Source: an uncultured Mycoplasmatota bacterium
Lineage (GTDB): Bacteria; Bacillota_I; Bacilli_A; RF39; UBA660
Direction: 5' to 3'
NCBI GenBank assembly: GCA_900553395.1
Contig: USDJ01000003.1
Location: 72,570 to 136,569 of the forward strand
DNA: 64,000 nt
Shown: piece by piece, positions 21,719 to 30,690 of the stretch
How positions within the stretch are numbered: the first letter of the stretch is position 1
How the letters are laid out: each line of letters starts with the position of its first letter
Notes under the pieces: model-generated
Database searches by the model: none
Told to the model about the DNA's origin: nothing
The model's input: only the letters and a program-made list of their open reading frames with translations
Position numbers and translations under genes: made by a program

Positions 21719-22702
21719 AGCTTCTTCTAACATGTTTGTTATAAGTATTCCGTATCCCTTATGTGGATTTTCAACTACTACGTGTGTTACAGCTCCTATA
21801 ATATATTCTCCTTGAAGTATAGGACTGCCACTCATTCCTTGAACAATTCCATTCGTTTTACTTAATAATTCTTGATCCGTTATTTCAAACTCAATATTTT
21901 TAAGTTTATTACTTGTTTTTTTTACGGATAAAATTTTTATTTTGTATTCTTCTACTTCAATCCCATTTAAAACAGTCTTTATAGTAGCATCACCTAATTT
22001 TATATCGTCTATATTAGCCACTTTATAAAGGTTAGTATCATCTATATTTGAGGTATAATTACCAAAAATTCCCTTACTAGTATTTTCAAATATTGTTCCG
22101 TTTACTTTATCACTGTATAGTATAGCATTTTTTTCTCCTGGATTTCCTTTATTACTTCTAGTTATTCCTGTTATTTTAGAATCAAATATAGTACCGCCTA
22201 TTATATCAATTATTTCTCCTGTTTTAGAATCTGTGATTTCGTGTCCTAAAACTCCAAATAGTTTGGTATTTGGATCGATATAAGTTAAAGTTCCAACACC
22301 TGATATTGAGTCTTTTACATATAAACCTGTTTTTTTAATACCAGAATCTATATATAGATTTAATGTAGTATTTGTTGCTTTTTTATTCCTAATATATTCA
22401 ATATTTAAACTTTCACAATTACAAGTATCTATAATTGATACCATATTTTCCACTGATTGAACTTTTTTATTATTTATTTGACTTATTATGTCACCATTTT
22501 TTAAACCGGATTCATCTAGTGGATTATGTCCATTTATTTCATAAGAACCAACTATTAATATACCATCTGTATTTAGTCTTATTCCTACTGTTTCTCCACT
22601 TGCAATTATTTTGTCGGAATATGCAAAAGCAATTTGTGGAATACTAATTAGTGTTAAAAGAAGTATTTTTAGAGATTGTTTTTTAAAAAATTTTAAAAAC
22701 AT
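21710..22702 (-). CDS. spoIVB: SpoIVB-type serine peptidase with PDZ domain
   Basis: In spore formers SpoIVB is secreted from the forespore and triggers pro-sigma-K processing. The protein has an N-terminal signal or anchor (SLKILLLTLISIPQIAFA), a PDZ domain (about 60-115; DESGLKNGDIISQINNKK) and the S55 peptidase part with the His in FGVLGHEITD and the Ser in VQGMSGSPIL. 330 residues is a bit shorter than in Bacillus. I moved the start to 22702, because AAAGGAG precedes that ATG. Catalytic residues appear intact. Confidence 0.85.
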   Translation of the reverse strand: MFLKFFKKQSLKILLLTLISIPQIAFAYSDKIIASGETVGIRLNTDGILIVGSYEINGHNPLDESGLKNGDIISQINNKKVQSVENMVSIIDTCNCESLNIEYIRNKKATNTTLNLYIDSGIKKTGLYVKDSISGVGTLTYIDPNTKLFGVLGHEITDSKTGEIIDIIGGTIFDSKITGITRSNKGNPGEKNAILYSDKVNGTIFENTSKGIFGNYTSNIDDTNLYKVANIDDIKLGDATIKTVLNGIEVEEYKIKILSVKKTSNKLKNIEFEITDQELLSKTNGIVQGMSGSPILQGEYIIGAVTHVVVENPHKGYGILITNMLEEAEN

Positions 22703-22761
22703 AAAAACAACTCCTTTATAGACTACCATTAATATTATGAAGAGTATATTTTAATTTATGA

Positions 22762-22787
22762 AATGAAAAAAATACCATAAAGGTATT
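22762..22787 (-). terminator. terminator of the amidohydrolase gene
   Basis: Stem aaatacc / ggtattt followed by T-run on the - strand, right behind the stop codon. Confidence 0.65.
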
Positions 22788-24065
22788 TTACATAACTCTA
22801 TTAATAATATTATTTATATGTTTTTTAAGTTTTACTTCGTCAAAAGGAACTAGAAGTTTATGATTTAGCATTAAAACTTCTCCATTTACAATAGTTGCAT
22901 CAACATTAGAATATCCAGTATTATGTACTACATTGTTAATGACATCAACAGTAGGATAAGTTTCTATCTCATTTAAATCTACTATGATAATATCTGCATT
23001 TTTACCTACTTCAATACTTCCTATTTTATCATCCATAAAAAGTGCTTTAGCTCCATTTATTGTTGCCATTTTTAAAACTTCATATGAAGAAGACACAACA
23101 GGATCTTTATATAAACCTTTTTGTAATAAATCAACCATTGACATATGGTAGAACAAATTCAAATTATTTCCGCTGCCCTGACCATCAGTTCCTAGGCAAA
23201 CATTAACATAATTTTTATATTTTGATATATTTGCAATACCACATCCTAAGTTTAAATTACTAATTGGATTATGAACAAAGCTTACCTTTTTATTTAAAAA
23301 TTTACTTAATTTATCTTCACTAATAAAAGTTGTATGAGCTAAAATTAGTTTATTTCTAAGCATTCCTACTTTTTCTAAAGCATCGACTGGATCCATATTG
23401 TATTTTTCTTTTATTGTACTAACTTCTGTTTCATTTTCACAAAAATGTATATGTAGTGGTAAATCTAATTTTAGAGCTAAATCACTGCACTTTTTTAAAT
23501 ATTCTTCACTACTTGTATAAAATGAGTGAACAGCTACAGAAAACTTAATTAGATCACTATCTTTGTTTTCTTCATATAGTTTTAAAAACTCATCAATCAT
23601 CTTTTGTCCTTGACCAGTTCCATCCATAAGACATCTACTAAATAAAGATCTAAGTTTAGTCTGTTTTAAAGCCTTAATACTGCCATCACAGTTAAAATAC
23701 ATATCATTACTAGTAGTAGTTCCTGTTTTAATCATCTCTATACACGAAAGTAAAGTAGAATAATATACATCATCGTTTGTTAAATTGTTTTCTATAGGCC
23801 AAATTTTATTTTCAAGCCATTCATTAAGTGTTAATGAATCATTAGTAGCCCTAAAAATACTCATGCCTAGATGTGTATGTGCATTTATAAGTCCTGGCAA
23901 TACAACCTTATTAGTAGCATCTATTAACATATCGTATTCGCCATCATAATCTTTAACTATTTTAAATATTTTATCGTCTTTGATTACAATATCTAACTTT
24001 TCGTATTGTTCTTTTCTTTTTTCGCCCATGGTGATTACTGTACCACCCTTAATAACTTTTATCAT
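22788..24065 (-). CDS. mtaD: 5-methylthioadenosine/S-adenosylhomocysteine deaminase-type amidohydrolase
   Basis: A 425-residue metal-dependent amidohydrolase. Zn ligands are visible in NAHTHLGMS (after the beta-sandwich), HFCENETEV and GTDGQGSGNN, with FSVAVHSFYTSS between them. The motif WLENKIWPIE is common in the MtaD/SsnA/ATZ group that deaminates adenosine derivatives. Substrate within the group is inferred. It starts 2 nt after xseB, so it lies in the nusB-xseA-xseB operon. Confidence 0.83.
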   Translation of the reverse strand: MIKVIKGGTVITMGEKRKEQYEKLDIVIKDDKIFKIVKDYDGEYDMLIDATNKVVLPGLINAHTHLGMSIFRATNDSLTLNEWLENKIWPIENNLTNDDVYYSTLLSCIEMIKTGTTTSNDMYFNCDGSIKALKQTKLRSLFSRCLMDGTGQGQKMIDEFLKLYEENKDSDLIKFSVAVHSFYTSSEEYLKKCSDLALKLDLPLHIHFCENETEVSTIKEKYNMDPVDALEKVGMLRNKLILAHTTFISEDKLSKFLNKKVSFVHNPISNLNLGCGIANISKYKNYVNVCLGTDGQGSGNNLNLFYHMSMVDLLQKGLYKDPVVSSSYEVLKMATINGAKALFMDDKIGSIEVGKNADIIIVDLNEIETYPTVDVINNVVHNTGYSNVDATIVNGEVLMLNHKLLVPFDEVKLKKHINNIINRVM

Positions 24066-24067
24066 AT

Positions 24068-24289
24068 TTATTCCTCAACTTTAAATTCTTCTTCAGAACC
24101 ATCTTCACTTATTATTTTTGTAACTTTATCTTCAATATTTTTAAGTTTTTTATCACACTCTTTTACTAGTTTCATAGCATAAGTATACTTTTCTATTGAA
24201 GAATCAAGGTCTATTTCACCAGATTCTAATTCATTTATAATACTTTCTAGTTCTTTTAATTTATCTTCAAATTTAACTTCTTTAGTCAT
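24068..24289 (-). CDS. xseB: Exodeoxyribonuclease VII small subunit
   Basis: A 73-residue acidic coiled-coil protein with the family pattern FEDKLKELESIINELESGEI followed by LDSSIEKYTYAMKLVKEC. Several small subunits wrap around one XseA to form the nuclease that degrades single-stranded DNA. It overlaps xseA by 8 nt (ATGA-type coupling). Confidence 0.93.
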   Translation of the reverse strand: MTKEVKFEDKLKELESIINELESGEIDLDSSIEKYTYAMKLVKECDKKLKNIEDKVTKIISEDGSEEEFKVEE

Positions 24290-25559
24290 TTATATTCTCC
24301 TTTATTTCAATCACTTCAGTAATAACATCACCATCATAAAATTTAATTTTTAATTTATCATTTTTATTTAAGTCTCCTACCCTACTTATCAACTTATCAC
24401 TTTGATATGCTAATGAATATCCTCTTTTTAGTGTTCCAAGCGGATTTACTAGTTCAAGTTTATCAACTAGGGTCAAGAATTTATCTTTTGAGTCTTTATA
24501 TAGTGTTTGAGGATTATTTAATATATAATTTCTCTTTAACAACTCAAATTTGTGCTTTGATGCATCTAGCTTTTTAATTATTATTTTTTCTAATGACTCT
24601 ACTATATAATCTAGTCTTTGTTTTTTATTTTCATACATTATTAATGGATTTTTTATAACAAAACTATTTTTAATTGAATCTAATATTAATCTTTGATAGT
24701 TGATTTTTCCATTGATAGATTCATTTAATCTTATGGTTAAATTATTTAAATGGTTTATTAGATCAGAGATGTTAGGAACGGCTAATTCGGCTGCTCCTGT
24801 TGGTGTTGGTGCTCTTAGGTCTGCTACATAATCTGCTATAGTAAAATCTATTTCGTGTCCTACAGCGCTTATTATAGGTGTTTTAGCTTCAAATATTGCA
24901 CGAGCAACTATTTCCTCATTAAATGGCCATAAATCTTCTATGGAACCTCCACCACGCCCCACAATAATTACATCTAAATTATAATTGTCAGCTTGCTTAA
25001 TTTTTTTTACTATATCATCTTTAGCTTGATCTCCCTGAACTAAAGTTGGAAATACTACTATGTCACAAATAGGGTATCTTCTTTTTATTGTAGATATTAT
25101 ATCTCTAATAGCAGCTCCTGTTGGTGCTGTCACTACACCTATTTTTTCTGGTATTTTTGGTATTGTCTTTTTATATTTGGCATCAAAAAGTCCTTCTTTT
25201 GATAAGTCTTTTTTTAATTTTTCAAAAGCAATGTAAAGATTCCCTATACCATCTTCTAGCATCTCATCTACATATATTTGATATCCGCCTGTTGCCTCAT
25301 ATACACTAATTCTTCCTGTTACAAGTACTTTAGAGCCATCTACTGGTCTAAATAAAAGTTTTTTAGCATTAGATGAGAACATAATAGCATTAATTTTACT
25401 ATTTTCATCTTTCAACGAAAAATATATATGTCCAGTAGAATGATACTTAATATTAGATATTTCACCTTTTAAATATACAACTCTTAAATTGGTATCGCTT
25501 TCAAATTTAGCTTTCAAATATCTTGTTATAGCACTTATTGATAAATACTTACTCTCCAT
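24282..25559 (-). CDS. xseA: Exodeoxyribonuclease VII large subunit
   Basis: The 425-residue catalytic subunit. The N-terminal OB fold (about 1-105; SISAITRYLKAKFE, VYLKGEISN) is followed by the catalytic domain with PTGAAIRDI, VGRGGGSIEDLWPFN and SAVGHEIDFT, and a long coiled-coil. Normal length. It overlaps nusB by 11 nt, a conserved order (nusB-xseA-xseB) in Bacillota. Confidence 0.95.
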   Translation of the reverse strand: MESKYLSISAITRYLKAKFESDTNLRVVYLKGEISNIKYHSTGHIYFSLKDENSKINAIMFSSNAKKLLFRPVDGSKVLVTGRISVYEATGGYQIYVDEMLEDGIGNLYIAFEKLKKDLSKEGLFDAKYKKTIPKIPEKIGVVTAPTGAAIRDIISTIKRRYPICDIVVFPTLVQGDQAKDDIVKKIKQADNYNLDVIIVGRGGGSIEDLWPFNEEIVARAIFEAKTPIISAVGHEIDFTIADYVADLRAPTPTGAAELAVPNISDLINHLNNLTIRLNESINGKINYQRLILDSIKNSFVIKNPLIMYENKKQRLDYIVESLEKIIIKKLDASKHKFELLKRNYILNNPQTLYKDSKDKFLTLVDKLELVNPLGTLKRGYSLAYQSDKLISRVGDLNKNDKLKIKFYDGDVITEVIEIKENIND

Positions 25560-25968
25560 CTTTATCTACCTTATTATGATATACTTTATCTAAAACACCA
25601 TTTATCATTTTTTTAACATCATCATCACTATAATTTTTAGCTAATTCAACAGCTTCATTTATTACTACAATTTCTGGAGTGTTAGTATAAAGTAATTCGT
25701 AAATAGATAATCTTAATATAGACTGATCAGTGTTTCCTAATCTATCTATAGTCCACTTATTTAAGTATTTGTTTGCTACAGAATCTAATTCTTCTTTTTT
25801 AGTTATTACGCCAAATACTATATCTTTTACAAATTCGTTATCTACTGGATTAACCTCTTTGATAACATCTTCTACATTGTAATCTATCTTATTTATATCA
25901 TATAAATTAATCTGATATAAAATAGTCATTATATTTTTTCTTAATTCACTACGTGTTAGTTGTTTCAT
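25549..25968 (-). CDS. nusB: Transcription antitermination factor NusB
   Basis: A 139-residue all-alpha RNA-binding protein that works with NusE at rRNA boxA elements. Signatures: TRSELRKNIMTILYQI at the N-terminus, DRLGNTDQSILRLSIYELLY in the middle and VINEAVELAKNY near the end. First gene of the operon; on the - strand TGATAAAAT lies about 20 nt upstream of GGTGATAAAATG. Confidence 0.94.
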   Translation of the reverse strand: MKQLTRSELRKNIMTILYQINLYDINKIDYNVEDVIKEVNPVDNEFVKDIVFGVITKKEELDSVANKYLNKWTIDRLGNTDQSILRLSIYELLYTNTPEIVVINEAVELAKNYSDDDVKKMINGVLDKVYHNKVDKDGE

Positions 25969-26029
25969 TTTATCACCAATAAATATTTTATCATATTTTA
26001 ACTTTATTTAAAAGTATCTTTATTTAAAT

Positions 26030-26056
26030 AAAATAAAAAGACTAATAATTAGTCAG
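26030..26056 (-). terminator. terminator of the 127-residue membrane protein gene
   Basis: Stem gactaa / ttagtc with a short loop and T-run on the - strand. Confidence 0.6.
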
Positions 26057-26057
26057 T

Positions 26058-26441
26058 TTATTTAATATATGCTTCTCCAGCTCCTGAATATAGCTTAATA
26101 AGTATATTTATCATTAAATATAATATTAATATAAATAGAAATATCCATCCAATAATAGGTACAATAAATAGAATTATCCATATATAAGGAGATAAATAAT
26201 ATTCACTACCATTTATTTTTAATTTCGCACTTACATTAGATAATATTTCTATATAAAGGGCAATTATCATTACAGCAAATGGTAAAATTAGAATCATTCC
26301 AATTAACCAGAAGTACCATTTGGCATACCAACTATTTTCATCAAAAACATCAAGAAGTGCTCCTAGTAAAATTGTGCCAGTTCCACCTGATAGGAATAAT
26401 AGTAAAAAGCACCACCAGTATTCTCTTTTTAACATTTTCAT
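26058..26441 (-). CDS. Hypothetical membrane protein, 127 residues
   Basis: Three hydrophobic segments (about 9-30, 42-66 and 88-117), with the Trp-rich N-terminus MKMLKREYWWCFLLLF and SGGTGTILLGALLDVFDENS. The pattern recalls the small DUF-type two/three-helix proteins common in Bacillota, but I cannot assign a family. The start follows GAGGTGATTTT, and TGCTATAAT lies upstream. It stands alone between nusB and the spoIIP pair. Confidence 0.6.
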   Translation of the reverse strand: MKMLKREYWWCFLLLFLSGGTGTILLGALLDVFDENSWYAKWYFWLIGMILILPFAVMIIALYIEILSNVSAKLKINGSEYYLSPYIWIILFIVPIIGWIFLFILILYLMINILIKLYSGAGEAYIK

Positions 26442-26474
26442 AAAATCACCTCTTTAATTATAGCATATCATTCA

Positions 26475-26807
26475 TTATTCTCCAACTAATTTGGATAAAA
26501 ACTTAAAGCTTGATTCTACACCTTTATTAGCAGCTTTACTAATTCCTTGTGAAATTTTACTAGTTAATTTGGATAAATTATTGTTATATTTGGTTTCTTC
26601 TACGACTAAGTATTTATTTATATCCACTTCTTTACCATTTTTAACGTCCTCTTCGAATTTTTTTATTTGTTCTTCTGTCATTACAGCTTTCTCGTGGTTC
26701 TTGTATTCGTAATATCCTGTTAATTCGGATAAGTAAATAGCTAAAAAACTTATAAAAAACACATAAAATATAAACTTAAATATTTTTTTCTTTTTATCTG
26801 GTTTCAT
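26475..26807 (-). CDS. Membrane-anchored protein encoded with spoIIP
   Basis: 110 residues: one N-terminal membrane helix (about 10-27, FKFIFYVFFISFLAIYLSEL) followed by a charged region (EEQIKKFEEDVKNGKEVDIN) and a C-terminal amphipathic part. Its start overlaps the end of spoIIP by 14 nt. In B. subtilis the small gene yqxA follows spoIIP, and this gene has the same place, size class and topology; sequence similarity is not evident to me. Probably used in sporulation by context. Confidence 0.6.
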   Translation of the reverse strand: MKPDKKKKIFKFIFYVFFISFLAIYLSELTGYYEYKNHEKAVMTEEQIKKFEEDVKNGKEVDINKYLVVEETKYNNNLSKLTSKISQGISKAANKGVESSFKFLSKLVGE

Positions 26808-27738
26808 TAATATATTCTCCTATCACATCTGCTATTAGATCTAAAGTATTGTTTACTTCATCTATATTATTATTATTACCTCCTACTTCTATTAAAATAA
26901 CATTAGGGCCTATATCTTGATTGTATACCCCATTTACTCCATATCCCTCTTTTTTCATAATTCCCCTAGTTAAGGTAGGATATTTATTTAAAATTATATT
27001 ATTAATTTTTGTAACAATTTCAAGATTTTCCTTATAAGTGTCATATTCTAGTCCTATTACAAATAATACTTTAGCGCAATCTTTACCATTAATATTGACA
27101 TAAGTTGCTTCTTTTGATGCTGCATCTCTATGCAAATCAATAAATAATTTAGCACTCTTATTTTTTTTATATGCTTCTTTTAGAAAAACTCTACTTGCTA
27201 TATAACTTCCAGCATGGTTTAAGCCATGTTCTTTCATATATGCCAAGATATCACTTTCTTCTACAAATGCATTAATATTTAAATTATTTAACTTTTCTTT
27301 TAACATATGAGATGCCATTAACACATCTGGAGTAATATTGTAATCTTCTAAATATTCTTTAGAATAGTTTTCACCTTGATGCGAATTATATATATAAACA
27401 TCAACAGGATCGTTTTTAGCATAGTTAAAATTAACAGATATAGTATTATTAGTGTTACTACTATTCTTAGTATACATGATTTGACTTTTTAGTATATTTT
27501 CTGGTGAATTAAATATATCGTTATTTACTAAATAATAAAATGAGTTTATGAATTTATTGCTTTTGTTATTATATGTATAATAATTTGAACTATTTAAAAT
27601 AAACTTTAAAACTTTATTATTAATATTTATTGTTGAAATTTTATAATTATTAATAAACAATATTGCTATTGCAATCAGTAATAAGAAAAACTTGCTTTTG
27701 TGTTTTAATCTTTTTTTAGATTTAAATCTTTTTTTCAT
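26794..27738 (-). CDS. spoIIP: Stage II sporulation protein P (peptidoglycan amidase)
   Basis: SpoIIP cleaves stem peptides and cross-links in septal peptidoglycan during engulfment, together with SpoIID and SpoIIM. The N-terminal membrane anchor is preceded by KKRFKSKKRLKHKSK. The amidase domain covers the C-terminal ~200 residues: IYNSHQGENYS with a zinc His, FIDLHRDAA with a second metal/active site motif, and ILIEVGGNNNN near the end. 314 residues from the ATG at 27738, chosen for GGTGATAAT in front. Confidence 0.87.
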   Translation of the reverse strand: MKKRFKSKKRLKHKSKFFLLLIAIAILFINNYKISTININNKVLKFILNSSNYYTYNNKSNKFINSFYYLVNNDIFNSPENILKSQIMYTKNSSNTNNTISVNFNYAKNDPVDVYIYNSHQGENYSKEYLEDYNITPDVLMASHMLKEKLNNLNINAFVEESDILAYMKEHGLNHAGSYIASRVFLKEAYKKNKSAKLFIDLHRDAASKEATYVNINGKDCAKVLFVIGLEYDTYKENLEIVTKINNIILNKYPTLTRGIMKKEGYGVNGVYNQDIGPNVILIEVGGNNNNIDEVNNTLDLIADVIGEYINETR

Positions 27739-27873
27739 ATTATCACCAATTTTAATATACAATAAACTGTAATTAAGTTTTGTCGAAAAAAAGAAATGAT
27801 AAATAACTACATTATCATTTCAAGTATTATATTCATAATACACTATATTATATTTAAAATAATCCAATATATG

Positions 27874-27901
27874 TTGACTTTTTTATATGTTGTGATAAAA
27901 T
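27874..27901 (+). promoter_or_regulatory. promoter of the CDP-alcohol phosphatidyltransferase gene
   Basis: TTGACT (27874-27879), 16-nt spacer and TAAAAT (27896-27901) with a TGn extension. This sets transcription start near 27908 and supports the downstream TTG at 27924 as start codon. Confidence 0.6.
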
Positions 27902-27923
27902 ATTGTGCGAGGATGTGGTTCTC

Positions 27924-28823
27924 TTGAATAAATTAAAAAAATACATCAATCTTCTTAAAAATGGAACAAAAACCATGTTTAAAGAGTTTTTTAAAAAAGA
28001 GACAAATAAAAAGCAAAGAGCAAACATGTGGACATTTACAAGACTTGTAGCTCCTTTTATAAACTTAATATTAACTATAATTGCCATTTCTAGTGGCATT
28101 TCTGCTCTTTTTATAGCGAGCGCTATTATAGCTGCTATGGCAGCTACTACAGACTTTTTTGATGGTAGAAGTGCTAGAAAATACAATAGTCAAAGTGAAT
28201 TTGGCGAATTATTGGATCAAGTTACCGACAAAGTCTTTTCTGGATTAACAGGAATATGCTTAGTCATGATTAATCCACTTTATATTATTACACTAATAGG
28301 TGAAGGAATTATTTCTTCTATAAATGTTTATTATGGTTTAAAACATAAAAATGTTAAATTTGAAAGTAGTAAATTGGGCAAACTTAAAATGTGGCCATTA
28401 TTTTTGACTCTAGGTTTAGGATTCTTTTCACAAATAAGTTTAACTATGTTAAAAATTTCAAATATAGCTATTGTTTTCACTTTTATAATGCAACTTCTAA
28501 CTGCTGGTAATTATATTGCAATAAATAACAGTAAAGTTAAAGAATTTAAAATGAAACAAATAATTGAAAGCAATGATGAAGAATTAGCCAATAGTAATGA
28601 GAACAAAAAAGAAAAAGCTTTAAATAACGTAAACAAAAATACAAGAAGCTTATCAGAAAATCCAAAGCATTCAGAAGAAACTTCGAAAAATTTAGAAAGA
28701 ATACAACATCAAAAAGGAAGATATAAAAATCTTAGAGATTTAGCTTCTTCTTTAAGGCAAGAACAAGAAGAACCAGAAAAATTAAATGATTTTCAAAAAA
28801 TAATATCAAAAGAGGATAACTAA
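27924..28823 (+). CDS. CDP-alcohol phosphatidyltransferase family protein (PgsA-like) with long tail
   Basis: Integral-membrane enzyme of phospholipid synthesis. The diagnostic motif D-x2-D-G-x2-A-R-x8-G-x3-D-x3-D is complete: DFFDGRSARK, then GELLDQVTD, about residues 75-100. About five membrane segments follow. The last ~90 residues are hydrophilic, Lys/Glu/Asn-rich and likely disordered, which is unusual for PgsA. Reaction type (phosphatidylglycerophosphate or other) is not decided by sequence. Start placed at TTG 27924 because the promoter leaves no room for an earlier one. Confidence 0.78.
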   Translation: MNKLKKYINLLKNGTKTMFKEFFKKETNKKQRANMWTFTRLVAPFINLILTIIAISSGISALFIASAIIAAMAATTDFFDGRSARKYNSQSEFGELLDQVTDKVFSGLTGICLVMINPLYIITLIGEGIISSINVYYGLKHKNVKFESSKLGKLKMWPLFLTLGLGFFSQISLTMLKISNIAIVFTFIMQLLTAGNYIAINNSKVKEFKMKQIIESNDEELANSNENKKEKALNNVNKNTRSLSENPKHSEETSKNLERIQHQKGRYKNLRDLASSLRQEQEEPEKLNDFQKIISKEDN

Positions 28824-28840
28824 AAATTGTTATCCTTTTA
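28809..28840. terminator. bidirectional terminator
   Basis: Stem aggataac / gttatcct between convergent genes, with A and T runs on each side. Confidence 0.7.
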
Positions 28841-29383
28841 ACTTACTAAAATATTTCCTATAGTCTCAGCAATATTATAAAACGTATCTTTAATAAAATA
28901 TAACTTATCTTTTATTTTATTATTTTTGCCATTCGTATTATTTATTTCAAGTATAATGCCTTCCTTTAATGTTATTTTGGTAATTGTTACATTATACCTC
29001 TTATATTTATCTATTATAAACTCTGAATCAATATCATTAGACAAATATACATATATCATATTATTATTTATATATATACTGTCTCTTATAAAGTATTTAT
29101 AGTATTCAATAATTTCATCCATATTACAAATTAAGTAATTTGAAGACTTTTTAGTTATATATTTTCTTAATTTTTTAATATTTATATACTTTCCTTTGTT
29201 AGTATTTCTTTTAGCTTTTTTCTTTGATTTGTGATTTAAATTACCACCTGATGGAAATCTATTGATTGAATAGAGATTAACACTTTTCTTTTTATTAAGT
29301 AATTCAACTAGGTTATCATCAATTCCAATTGCCAATACATTTCCATCAAAACTTTTTATTATATCTTTTAGCTTATTTTTCAA
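28838..29383 (-). CDS. Hypothetical protein, 181 residues
   Basis: No family recognised. The N-terminus has a Rossmann-like strand-turn (SFDGNVLAIGIDDNLVELL), then a basic stretch (HKSKKKAKRNTNKGK), and alternating strands and helices. It could be a degenerate nucleotide-binding fold. It starts with TTG behind GGTGATATAG and overlaps tcdA by 11 nt, so it is translated with the tRNA-modification genes upstream. Confidence 0.55.
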   Translation of the reverse strand: MKNKLKDIIKSFDGNVLAIGIDDNLVELLNKKKSVNLYSINRFPSGGNLNHKSKKKAKRNTNKGKYINIKKLRKYITKKSSNYLICNMDEIIEYYKYFIRDSIYINNNMIYVYLSNDIDSEFIIDKYKRYNVTITKITLKEGIILEINNTNGKNNKIKDKLYFIKDTFYNIAETIGNILVS

Positions 29384-30065
29384 CTATATCACCTACTATA
29401 TCATTTATTACATAACTAGCACATAACAATCCTGAAGTTGCTGGTACAAATGAATTTGATGGTATTGTTTTATTAATTTTTACACGTGGCTTTTCATCAC
29501 TACAAACTACGTAAACTTTACCTTTAATGCGCTCATCCTTAACCATTTTGCGTATAATTTTAGCTATTGGATCGTAACTAGTATTTCTAATATCTACTAT
29601 TTTTAGTCTAGATGGATCCATTTTATTACCTGTACCCATACTAGATATTAATTTTATGTTTTTTCTCTTACATATTCTTATTAGTTCTAATTTAATTGTA
29701 ATTGTATCGCAGGCATCAACAACATAGTCAATATTATCAGAAAATAATTCTTCTATATTATCCAAAGTAATGAATTTATTAATTTTCTTTATAGAACATT
29801 TGGGATTTATACTTAAAATTCTTTTTTCTATTTCATCTGTCTTATAATTTCCTATATTGTGGACATTAGTCATTAATTGGCGATTTAAATTAGATTCAAC
29901 TATAATATCATTATCGACTATTACAAAGTTTTGAATACCACTTCTTACGAGTGCTTCAGTTGCGTAGCTTCCAACGCCACCTAAACCAAGTATAAGAACT
30001 CTTTTTGTTTTAATTAAATTTATTTTTTCACCTATTAAAAGTTCTAATCTCTCAAACTGATTCAT
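29373..30065 (-). CDS. tcdA: tRNA threonylcarbamoyladenosine dehydratase (ThiF/E1-like)
   Basis: Forms the cyclic form of t6A at position 37 of ANN-decoding tRNAs. An E1-like adenylating fold: the ATP loop ILGLGGVGSYATEALVRSG near residues 25-43, VDNDIIVESNLNRQL, then VVDACDTITIKLELI. The C-terminal part contains SSMGTGNKMDPS and SDEKPRVK. 230 residues fits TcdA (YgdL) rather than ThiF or MoeB. It overlaps queH by 14 nt. Confidence 0.87.
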   Translation of the reverse strand: MNQFERLELLIGEKINLIKTKRVLILGLGGVGSYATEALVRSGIQNFVIVDNDIIVESNLNRQLMTNVHNIGNYKTDEIEKRILSINPKCSIKKINKFITLDNIEELFSDNIDYVVDACDTITIKLELIRICKRKNIKLISSMGTGNKMDPSRLKIVDIRNTSYDPIAKIIRKMVKDERIKGKVYVVCSDEKPRVKINKTIPSNSFVPATSGLLCASYVINDIVGDIVEK

Positions 30066-30690
30066 GTGTCACCTTTTTGCTTTCTCTTTCTTGCTTTGAA
30101 TAAATACAGCCACAATAGTCTTGACGATAAAGTCCATAAATTTTTGATAATTCCAGCGATCTTTTAAACCCATTTTTCTTTTTTAAGTCACAAAATAAGT
30201 ATTTTATATCATATTTATTCTCTAAATATTCACCAATTTCATTAATCCAAGTAGAATTTTTATATGGACTAATTGATAATGTAGTGGTAAAGTAGTCAAA
30301 ATTATGTTTTTTAGCATAACTAGCTCCTTTTTCCATTCTGAATTTGTAGCACTCAAAACATCTTTTACTACCCTCACCTAAAGATTCTAAGCCTTTTATC
30401 TTATCAAAATAATCACCTGTATCATAATTTTCTTCTACTAATTCTACTCTATTTTTAGTTTTGAACTTTTTAATAAAATCTTGAAGTTCTTGAAGTCTTC
30501 TTGTATACTCATTTTCTGGATGAATATTTGGATTATAATAGTAAAGTGTTATCTCAAAATAATTGCTTAAAAGTTCTAGTGTATAAGAGCTGCAAGGAGC
30601 GCAACAACAATGAAGCAATAATCTGGGTGTTTCATCGCTAATACTTTCTAATATTTCTTCCATTTTATTTTGATAATTCATCTTCATCAT
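30052..30690 (-). CDS. queH: Epoxyqueuosine reductase QueH
   Basis: Last step of queuosine synthesis in tRNA. QueH has paired cysteines for an iron-sulfur cluster: LLLHCCCAPCSSY near residue 20-32, CFECYKFRME in the middle and QDYCGCIYS near the end. Also NPNIHPENEYTRRLQE. 212 residues, normal. It overlaps the upstream PP-loop gene by 26 nt, so the operon contains three tRNA-modification enzymes. Confidence 0.9.
   Translation of the reverse strand: MMKMNYQNKMEEILESISDETPRLLLHCCCAPCSSYTLELLSNYFEITLYYYNPNIHPENEYTRRLQELQDFIKKFKTKNRVELVEENYDTGDYFDKIKGLESLGEGSKRCFECYKFRMEKGASYAKKHNFDYFTTTLSISPYKNSTWINEIGEYLENKYDIKYLFCDLKKKNGFKRSLELSKIYGLYRQDYCGCIYSKQERESKKVTHESV

Noticed and set aside
27791..27822. 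Hairpin with T-run in the divergent spacer before spoIIP as a terminator
   Set aside because: No gene ends there on the - strand; it could be a leader structure, but nothing else supports it.
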